Source: Schlesneria sp.
GTDB taxonomy: Bacteria > Planctomycetota > Planctomycetia > Planctomycetales > Planctomycetaceae
Length of the DNA: 64,000 nucleotides
NCBI GenBank assembly: GCA_028291515.1
Contig: JAQGHU010000081.1
Span: 62,001-126,000 of the forward strand
Direction of reading: 5' to 3'
Shown here: positions 57,222 through 64,000 of the stretch, piece after piece
Layout: each line of letters starts with the position of its first letter
How positions within the stretch are numbered: position 1 is the stretch's first letter
Position numbers and translations under genes: made by a program
The notes under the pieces: model-generated
What the model saw: the letters and a program-made list of their open reading frames with translations, nothing else
The model's database searches: none
Told to the model about the DNA's origin: nothing

Positions 57222-57459
57222 AACAACTCTCCGTGGTGACGAGGTGTACAGGTTTCAGGACAGGACCGCGCTGCGAACAAATCTTGCTCATTGATCGTTC
57301 TCGGCGGAGCACGAGGGGCAACCAGCCATGAACGCCGGATTCTAACCGCACTGAGTCACATTGTCCCTGCTGTTTGGTCACACTTTCGTGTGGACGGACA
57401 CGACCTGACGCTTGGTGAGTTCCAGCCTTGATGCGACTTTCCCATTCTCGCTGGCGACG

Positions 57460-58662
57460 TCAGTGAACCGGGGTCACATCACGAAAGCTGCCGCCGAAGC
57501 GGATTTCATCAAAGTCCGTGGTGTAACGGCTTCTGATCGACACTTGATTCCACCGAAAGTCTGGCAGCGAGATGTGCAAGGTGGCTGCGTTGGTCACTGG
57601 TTCCACCTCCAGGCGAGGGTTGATCCAGATATCTGCCTCTTCGTCCCCTGGTCGAAACGTGATGCGGGTGACTATGAGAACGGGTTGGCCGGAAGGTGTA
57701 TCACTCCAGCGCACATTCACTTCGGCACCGTCCAAAGTTCCGCACGCGGACCAGTTTCCCGACGGAACCGCAGCTAATTTCCCAACCCGAAATCCCGCCG
57801 AGTCCGTACCGAGTTGCACGTACGAAAAATTGCCCAGGCCGCGACCGTCGAACGATTGCGCCAGGAAACTCATCCACAGCACAGCGCCGTCGCGCCCCAG
57901 GCCATGTTCATCCGCGAAGTTCGAGGGAAATGCCGAGACATCCAGTTTCCTGGACGTGGCACTCGTGGGACCAGCTGCGGTCCGGAGCTGGATGCCCATC
58001 GACTTCAGCACGTGGCCCTGCGCGTCGGAATATCCCAGCGGGCCGAATTTTCGCATGTCGCTCGCGCGCCACGCATTGGCCTGCACGTCGGCGATCAGAA
58101 TGGAGACCTTGGCCGCCGTTTCTTGCCACGGTTCCGCCCAGCCGGAGCCACCGGCCAACCCCTGCATCCCGCCCGAAGTAGGCCACTTATTTCCATCCCC
58201 CAAAGGAGCAGGAGGTGATGTCGGCGGATAATCGAACCCTTCGTAGGCCCATAGTCCACCCGCAGGTGCGCTAGGCACAAACATTGCGTTGAACTCGAGC
58301 CAGCTCGCCGCACCGCATAGGCAGATGGCAATGCTCACGACGAACAACCATGGCAGTGAAAGCCAGCGCCGCTGCTTGTCGAAGTCCGCACGATCACCAA
58401 CACCAATGGTAATCAGTTCGCCTCGCAACAACTGTGACTCAAGGTTTGGTTCGTCGCGTAGCTCCCCACCGACTGGCGCGGGAAGCGCCGCGTATTGCAG
58501 ACCTTCGCGCAGGAAGCCGTGGACCACGATGCGACGAAACGCCTGGTCAGCATGCTCAGGACGTTCCAATAGCCACGCCCTCAGCCGTTCCGCTTGCTCC
58601 GCTGTCAGAACCTCGTGATCCAGGTGAGCATCCAGCAACTCCAGAACTTCTTTGTCATCCAT
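57460..58662 (-). CDS. Membrane-anchored anti-sigma-like protein with LamG-like domain
   Basis: 400 residues. The N-terminal part (VLELLDAHLDHEVLTAEQAERLRAWLLERPEHADQAFRRIVVHGFLREGL) is the small helical domain of planctomycete anti-sigma-like proteins. One membrane segment (LPWLFVVSIAICLCGAASWLEF) follows at about 105-125, and the rest is a secreted-type beta-rich domain. ATG 58662, overlapping the sigma gene by 8 nt, so the two are coupled. It probably holds the sigma factor until a signal. Confidence 0.85.
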   Translation of the reverse strand: MDDKEVLELLDAHLDHEVLTAEQAERLRAWLLERPEHADQAFRRIVVHGFLREGLQYAALPAPVGGELRDEPNLESQLLRGELITIGVGDRADFDKQRRWLSLPWLFVVSIAICLCGAASWLEFNAMFVPSAPAGGLWAYEGFDYPPTSPPAPLGDGNKWPTSGGMQGLAGGSGWAEPWQETAAKVSILIADVQANAWRASDMRKFGPLGYSDAQGHVLKSMGIQLRTAAGPTSATSRKLDVSAFPSNFADEHGLGRDGAVLWMSFLAQSFDGRGLGNFSYVQLGTDSAGFRVGKLAAVPSGNWSACGTLDGAEVNVRWSDTPSGQPVLIVTRITFRPGDEEADIWINPRLEVEPVTNAATLHISLPDFRWNQVSIRSRYTTDFDEIRFGGSFRDVTPVH

Positions 58663-59242
58663 CGGAAACTGTTGTGCTGCCAATCACGTGCAGCACACAT
58701 TCTGACAAGGCGGTTCTGATCCGCGACAACGAAACCCTCACCGATTGCGACGCCATCCCGAGTATGATCCCGATCTGTTGAGGCGGCAAGTCCTCGAAAT
58801 ATCGCATGTGCAACAGCTTGCGAGACCGCTCTGTTAACTTGGCCAGGCAGCGATCCAAGGCGCGTCGTTCTTCCGTCAACGTTTCCTGAGCCCGCACGCA
58901 GGCCGCGGCCAGTGCATCGATCGACTCTTCCAGAAAGACAACCTGCCGCCGTTGCTTCAGACGATAGAAATCGGCGATCTTGATTTTCGCGACCCACAGC
59001 GCCCATGGCAAAAATGGACGCGATGGATCGTAATCGTCAAATCTTAAAGCGACTTCGGCCGCGACTTCCTGAAGCAGATCTTCCGCATCCGAAAACTGCG
59101 GCGTCGATGCAATGATGAACGCCTTCAACGAAGGCTGAGCTTTAATCCAGTTCCGCGCCAGCAGTTCGCGAATCTGCGGCTGCGACAGTGCCAACGGCGC
59201 CTCTCCAGCGGGCACTGGTACTGCGTTTAAGTTGTCTTCCAT
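58655..59242 (-). CDS. ECF-type sigma factor
   Basis: 195 residues. Sigma-70 region 2 (AFIIASTPQFSDAEDLLQEVAAEVALRFDDYDPSRPFLPWALWVAKIKIADFYRLKQRR) and region 4 (LTERSRKLLHMRYFEDLPPQQIGIILGMASQSVRVSLSRIRTALSECV). It is of the planctomycete/verrucomicrobial ECF subfamily that sits with a membrane-anchored partner. ATG 59242; divergent from the DUF1559 gene at 59523. Confidence 0.92.
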   Translation of the reverse strand: MEDNLNAVPVPAGEAPLALSQPQIRELLARNWIKAQPSLKAFIIASTPQFSDAEDLLQEVAAEVALRFDDYDPSRPFLPWALWVAKIKIADFYRLKQRRQVVFLEESIDALAAACVRAQETLTEERRALDRCLAKLTERSRKLLHMRYFEDLPPQQIGIILGMASQSVRVSLSRIRTALSECVLHVIGSTTVSDG

Positions 59243-59522
59243 CGCTCACTCACGTCCCACCAAGCCTCCGGCCCGCGTCGATCAAAACGAAGCCAGTGAG
59301 ACTCAACGGTAATCTCGGATTATTAAAAACAGAAGAAGATCTGGAATTGCTGCTAACGTTGACCACCTATCCGCGACATTCACCTGTCGACTCCATCACC
59401 CCGACGCAGCCGGCATTGATCCCAGACATCATACGCATTGGTGCAACAACCGTTTGCATTGTAAGCAAGTGCCTGCAGCAAAGCGTGTTGCGTCCGATCC
59501 TCGATAACTGAGCATAACCATC

Positions 59523-60482
59523 ATGCTGGAATATTCCGTGCCACACTCCCTCCCTGCCGCATCAAGACCCAGATCTCGAAAACGCGGCTTCACCCTGATC
59601 GAATTGCTGGTCGTCATTGCGATCATCGCAGTCCTGATCTCTTTGCTATTGCCGGCGGTCCAGCAGGCTCGCGAAGCCGCACGTCGAACACAGTGCCGAA
59701 ACAACCTTCACCAAGTGGGGTTGGCCATCCACAACTATGAATCCTCGTACACTCGCCTGCCAATCGGCGTGATGCGTGCCAACAACGGAGCGGCCATCAC
59801 CGTCAGCGGCTACACCTGGTTTCGCCGGATCATGCCGTTCGTCGACCAGGGAACGCTCTATGCAGGTTACGACGAGAAAGCCAACTACTACAGCGCCGAC
59901 CCCAATCGCACGATCAGCCAGACAGTGGTCCCGATGTTTCGCTGTCCGTCCGACATGCCGACTGCATTCTTCAACAATATTCCCCAATACAACTACCTGG
60001 CCAATGCTGGGAACACGAACATTGGTAAAGGGACGGTGAACGGCGTCGCCTATCTGGCCGGCCCGTTCGATTTCTCCTACACGTTCGAAGGCCGCGCGAC
60101 CCCACTGGCGGCAATCACCGACGGGCTTTCCAACACGATGATGGTGGGTGAATCCCGAGTTGGCAAAACCTCACCGGATTATCGCGGACTGCTGCAGTAC
60201 GCGTACTATTCGTTGCTCACCGGCAACCTGCCTCCGAACACGACCAAACCCGACCTGGTCGCCAATTGCGTATCGACACCGGACCTGCCCTGCGCGACAG
60301 GTTCCAGCTCGGGCAATAATTACACGTACCAGAATTCGATGCGCAGCAATCATGTCGGCGGAGCTCACGCCTTACTGTGCGACGGCTCCGTGAAGTTCGT
60401 GAGCGAAAACGTCGACATGAACGCCATGCGCGCATTCAGCACCATGGCCGGCGGAGAGCTTCCTTCGTCAATCACCGACTGA
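59523..60482 (+). CDS. DUF1559 protein (pseudopilin-like)
   Basis: 319 residues. [48 protein letters not shown] at the N-terminus and HVGGAHALLCDGSVKFVSENVDMNAMRAF at the C-terminus are the family hallmarks. It is transcribed away from the ECF sigma/anti-sigma-like pair with 280 bp between, so it is a candidate target of that sigma. The stretch holds no other structure I can point to. Confidence 0.9.
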   Translation: MLEYSVPHSLPAASRPRSRKRGFTLIELLVVIAIIAVLISLLLPAVQQAREAARRTQCRNNLHQVGLAIHNYESSYTRLPIGVMRANNGAAITVSGYTWFRRIMPFVDQGTLYAGYDEKANYYSADPNRTISQTVVPMFRCPSDMPTAFFNNIPQYNYLANAGNTNIGKGTVNGVAYLAGPFDFSYTFEGRATPLAAITDGLSNTMMVGESRVGKTSPDYRGLLQYAYYSLLTGNLPPNTTKPDLVANCVSTPDLPCATGSSSGNNYTYQNSMRSNHVGGAHALLCDGSVKFVSENVDMNAMRAFSTMAGGELPSSITD

Positions 60483-60830
60483 TTGTGGCTGGCACGGCAG
60501 TGTGGCTGCTGTCCACCGACGCGAGCCCCCAATGAAATGCAGTCGAGTTATCAGTCCAGTCAGTCCAGCGGGGCGGCACTCGTGCCACGCCCCCGTCCTC
60601 CCACAAAGTGTCAGGTGAGCCGCGCTGCGTCAGTACGCGAATAGCTTGATCTTCTCAGGCTCTACTATCCACTCTCTCCGATCTACTCTCTAGCCGCAGG
60701 CTCACCACTCTCTCAGATCGACTCTCTAAAGCGCTTCCCACCCAGCTGTGGCGTCCCGCGAGCAAAAAACTGCTTAGTCTAACCCATGTTTCAACGCGAC
60801 ACGTAAGTGCTACCCGCACTACCCGCAGGC
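60483..60830. other. Convergent intergenic gap with repeats
   Basis: No gene. It contains copy B of the 92-bp dispersed repeat (60731-60822) and, left of it, a short degenerate repetition of CACTCTCTC-type units (about 60660-60730), of unknown meaning. A comparable CTCTC-rich patch lies at 61937-61983. Confidence 0.5.
60731..60822. repeat. 92-bp dispersed repeat, copy B
   Basis: About 89% identical to 47382-47473 with 10 or so substitutions and no indels. The small hairpin is AGCA/TGCT here, against AGCGG/CCGCT in copy A: one base pair has changed on both sides (G-C to A-T), which argues that the hairpin matters. Confidence 0.8.
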
Positions 60831-61829
60831 TCACCAGAATTTCCAGCGTGGTTTCGCCGGAGGCTGCGGCAGACCGAGCGTCGCCCACCATTCGTCCAGT
60901 TGCTCAGATGTCAGGTGATTCAGAACCGTCACACTCGGCGGAGTCGCAGCGAGAAGCGGCATCAGGAATCCTCCGTCCCAACTACGGCCCCCCATGATTG
61001 GTGGCCACAACAACAGGACTTGCACGCCATTCACGACTGGAATCTGATCTGGACTTCCCTCGCCCCACACCGACGCCGCAAAATTCGCTTCCGGCACGTC
61101 ACCTCGACCATAGTGCCACCAGGCCACATCGGTCACGGCGTGCGTCGACTCGCCACGCGCCACCGCCACGACATTGCGTGGCGTCGTTTTCGTCCCCGGC
61201 ACAAGTCCCGCCAGCGAAGCCTGCAGCAACGTGAACAGATGAAAACAATTGGAGATGTTCTCGTAGGAAACGAAGCACCCTTTTCGCCCGGCCACATGCA
61301 CGACCAGCAGCGTTCCACTCTGCTTACGCAGCAACTCCGCGACCCACATGCATCCGACAGCGACATGCTCGGTCCGTTCCAACTCCGCCAGCACGTCCTC
61401 GCGAGCCATGTAGACTTCCCGTTGAGCGGCACAGCGACCCAGATTCGCCACCAGTCCCTGGCCCAGCCATTGCATCCCCGTCTGCAGGTTGTCATCGATG
61501 GTCTCAGGACAACTTTCGCCATCTTCCGCCCGAATGGTCCGGCTCCACTTCAACAGCGCCTCCATCATCGATGGAATGACCGGAGTCGGATCGCGTCCGT
61601 TTTCCGCCACCGCACCCAGCCACATCGCCATGATCCCCGCCCCGATCGGCGTTCGAACACCCACCAATTTCGACGCCAGCATCTGACGAGCCTCACTGCT
61701 GTCAGAATGCGGAGCCATCGCACTCAACGAATCACGCAGCCTGGCACTAATCTCAGCCCCCCGCTGATCATCAGCCGCCTCCACGACCCTCAGCACCAAT
61801 CGCTCGACCGGCAGTTGCTCATCGTTCAT
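60831..61829 (-). CDS. Hypothetical protein, 332 residues
   Basis: Soluble protein not recognised. The N-terminal half is helical (ERLVLRVVEAADDQRGAEISARLRDSLSAMAP, ASKLVGVRTPIGAGIMAMWLGAVAENG); the C-terminal part has more strands (ESTHAVTDVAWWHYGRGDVPEANFAAS) and ends KPRWKFW. No signal peptide. Amino-acid composition is that of a real protein, unlike the Arg/His-rich reading of the opposite strand. Neighbours give no hint. Confidence 0.75.
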   Translation of the reverse strand: MNDEQLPVERLVLRVVEAADDQRGAEISARLRDSLSAMAPHSDSSEARQMLASKLVGVRTPIGAGIMAMWLGAVAENGRDPTPVIPSMMEALLKWSRTIRAEDGESCPETIDDNLQTGMQWLGQGLVANLGRCAAQREVYMAREDVLAELERTEHVAVGCMWVAELLRKQSGTLLVVHVAGRKGCFVSYENISNCFHLFTLLQASLAGLVPGTKTTPRNVVAVARGESTHAVTDVAWWHYGRGDVPEANFAASVWGEGSPDQIPVVNGVQVLLLWPPIMGGRSWDGGFLMPLLAATPPSVTVLNHLTSEQLDEWWATLGLPQPPAKPRWKFW

Positions 61830-62074
61830 AGTCGCGATTCATCTCCTGGCAAAGTAGTAGGCACACTCCGTGTGCCGTCTTCATCGCACGGACTATCAAC
61901 TCGACATTCCCTGGCCGAGTTCCTCGGAGGTCACACTTCACTCTGTTCAGTATACTCTCTCTCAAACCAACTCTCTCGCCACAGGCGAGCCGATATCCTC
62001 GGTGAATGACACGCCAACCGCGTTAAGATCTGTGATCCCTCGTCCGTTTCCAGAGGCCCAAGGGGCCGGCCGTT

Positions 62075-63946
62075 GTGCGATTGCAAGTGTACTGAATCGG
62101 CAGGGTGGAAGTCCCTGTCAGGAGGTTAGAGTTTGATCCTGTAGCCGACCGGAACTGCGTCGTCGCGAGACGGGGTGGAGAGCATCGGAAGGCGAACGAT
62201 CGGTCCGAAACGCAAGTGAACTCGATTCGGCCTGTCGCTGCGGTGAGCCTGCAATGGCCTGGTGAAACCGAAGAAGTGCCACAGTGGTCACGTGACGTGA
62301 TGGACGAGGCGGGAGCCTCGATCCGTGGTGAGACCGGAACTGAAAACGCAAACTTGTCCAGTTCCGGGCGGCGGGGGGTGGTTGGAGTCGGAACGATCTG
62401 AAGGCTCGGTACATGAAGCAATGAGACCTGTCGGGGTGACTGATCCCGGCAGGAGTCAGAGGTCTCATAGTAGCGTTGAAGCCGGGTAACTCCGGGGGAG
62501 CGAAGGGGACCAGGAAGATGGAAGGCGAAATGGACAGACGAACGGAAGAGACACCAGCGATAGTGCCGCAGGCTCAACAAGCTGGAATCGCAGAGCGTCT
62601 GCTGACGCTGGCGAAACCGTGCGTCTGGACATTGCGCATGTTGACGGCTCTCATCGAGAGAGTGGAAGGAGAACCATGGTTTCGGCTATTTGACAAGGTC
62701 TTTTCCGAGCGTAATCTGCTGACGGCCTTCCAACAGGTCCACCGAAACCGGGGTGCTCCGGGGGTGGATCACGTGACGACGGAGGAGTTTGGCCGACAGA
62801 TCCCAGAAAATCTCTAGCAACTGTCGGACACTCTGAAAGACGGCACGTACCGCCCGCAAGCGATTCGGCGCGTCCAGATCCCCAAGCCCGGCACGAACGA
62901 AACGCGACCACTGGGGATTCCCACCGTCCGTGACCGCATCGTGCAGGCCGCGATCGTGAACGTGATCGAACCGATTTTCGAACGGGACTTCGCGGAATGC
63001 AGTTATGGTTTTCGACCGGGACGCGGGTGCCAAGATGCACTGCGGGAAGTGGATCGACTTCTGAAGGCAGATGTAGTCGATGCGGACCTGAAGGGGTATT
63101 TCGATTCGATTCCGCACAACCTGCTGATGGCACGTTTGAAGACGAAGCTTGCCGATGGTCGCGTCCTGTCGTTGATCGAAGCGTTTCTGCAGGCGGGTAT
63201 TCAGGAGGGAACATCCTCCTGGTCACCGGAAATGGGGGCTCCTCAAGGGGCGGTGCTGAGCCCATTGCTCAGTAATATCTATCTGGACCCTCTGGACCAC
63301 TTGCTGGCCCAATCGGGGTTCGCGATGGTCCGCTACGCCGACGATTTCGTGATCCTGTGCCGTACGGCGACGGAAGCCGCTCAGGCTTTGGAGATCGTCG
63401 GACAATGGGTGTCCGACAACGGTCTGGCACTCCATCCGACGAAAACCCGAATCGTCGACTCCCGGCAGGACCGCTTTACGTTTCTGGGGTACGAATTCCG
63501 GGGTCACAAACACTGGCCTCGGAAGAAGAGCCTGGAGAAACTGAAAATGGCAGTGCGTGTGAAAACACGTCGCAACAATGGCACCTCGCCGAAGTGCATC
63601 GTGACGAACTTGAACCGGACGCTGGTCGGCTGGTTCCATTACTTCCAGCACAACAGCTATCGCCATGTGTTCCGGGATCTGGACGGTTGGATCCGCATGC
63701 GTCTACGTAGCCTCCTGCGAAAACGCAGTGGGCAACGCGGTGCCGGCCGACAGATCCGAGACAGTCAAAGCTGGCCCAATGCCTACTTCACCGAACAAGG
63801 GCTGTTCAGTCTGGTCACAGCCCATGCCTCAGCCTGTCAATCCTCACGAAGGTAACACCATCAACTGGAGAGCCGGATGCGGGAGATCCGCCAGTCCGGT
63901 TCGGAGGGAGGAGCGTCTCAATCCAATGAGACGTTCCTACCCCTAT
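62075..63946 (+). mobile_element. Group II intron
   Basis: About 1.9 kb. The 5' end GTGCGATTGCAAG matches the usual GUGYG start. The 3' end shows domain V as GAGCCGGATGCGGGAGATCC...GTCCGGTTC (63870-63902), then domain VI with the GCGTCTCA/TGAGACGT stem and a terminal CTACCCC AT. An ORF for a reverse transcriptase/maturase fills most of the intron. The ORF holds an amber codon. Bounds are approximate by a few bases. Confidence 0.88.
62518..63855 (+). pseudogene. Group II intron reverse transcriptase/maturase with in-frame amber
   Basis: 446-codon frame, interrupted once by TAG at 62815-62817 (codon 100), where the next codon is CAA and the pattern NL*QLSDTLKDGTYRPQAIRRVQIPKPG suggests a mutated Gln or Leu. 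RT motifs are otherwise intact: RPLGIPTVRDRIVQAAIV, SYGFRPGRGCQDAL, DLKGYFDSIPH, GAPQGAVLSPLLSNIYL, YADDFVILC. The maturase part is GWFHYFQHNSYRHVF. No endonuclease (HNH) domain is evident after it. Function needs suppression, read-through or help in trans. Confidence 0.87.
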
Positions 63947-64000
63947 CCGTTCACATGCCTCGCCCCGCCCAAATGAACTTGAGGCGAGATTGCACGAGAC

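Noticed and set aside
60660-60730. CTCTC-rich repeats as a CRISPR array
   Set aside because: Units are short, irregular and without spacers or cas genes; a low-complexity or decayed repeat is more likely.
60807-62009. Plus-strand frame of 400 codons opposite the 332-residue hypothetical
   Set aside because: Composition (His, Arg, Gln, Ser) is that of a shadow; the minus-strand frame has normal hydrophobic core patterns and a clear start.

Overview
The window looks like chromosomal DNA of a planctomycete, most likely a Planctomycetia relative of Gimesia, Planctomicrobium or Schlesneria. The evidence is the set of lineage-typical families: a DUF1549/DUF1553 gene followed by a DUF1501 gene, three DUF1559 pseudopilin-like proteins, a sigma factor paired with a membrane-anchored partner, an HTTM-domain protein, a SHOCT-domain protein and a GcvH-like protein outside any glycine-cleavage operon. 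This is inference from gene content, not from a marker gene. There is no rRNA and there is one tRNA.

Layout. 0-13.6 kb: an MFS transporter running off the left edge whose helix order looks permuted, a YHS-like lipoprotein, a PaaK-like ligase, a DUF421 protein, the DUF1549/1553 plus DUF1501 pair, an AtuA gene split in two, and a 1330-residue Pls/PosA-type NRPS-like protein. 14.1-21.9 kb: an integrative element in a tRNA-Pro gene, bounded by 45-bp direct repeats. All its genes lie on the minus strand: tyrosine integrase, zinc-ribbon membrane protein, XRE regulator, prim-pol, a small protein with a clamp-binding-like tail, an AlpA-like HTH protein and several unknowns. It contains an iteron-like repeat cluster. 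Beyond its right end lies a decayed stub of a second, related integrase.

22-35 kb: SHOCT protein, two transglutaminases, acyl-CoA ligase, esterase, membrane proteins, an HTTM pair, an LptF/G permease, a GT39-type glycosyltransferase and a PAP2 phosphatase. 35-43 kb: a co-directional block that looks like an undescribed terpenoid system: a DXDD-type cyclase, a DUF116-polyprenyl synthase fusion, a separate prenyltransferase-repeat protein, a 2[4Fe-4S] ferredoxin-like protein, a GcvH-like lipoyl carrier, an RDD membrane protein and a small unknown protein. I regard this block as the best candidate for new biology in the window.

43-64 kb: an N,N-dimethylformamidase-like protein, an LRR protein, a DUF1559 gene behind a cobalamin riboswitch, a LamG/metallophosphoesterase, a DUF1559 plus lipoprotein pair divergent from a XylR-type regulator, hemB, a broken REP-associated transposase with inverted REP arms, a MITE-like inverted repeat, an M3 peptidase, a sigma/anti-sigma-like pair divergent from a third DUF1559 gene, and a group II intron whose reverse transcriptase carries an in-frame amber codon. 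A 92-bp dispersed repeat occurs in two convergent intergenic gaps.
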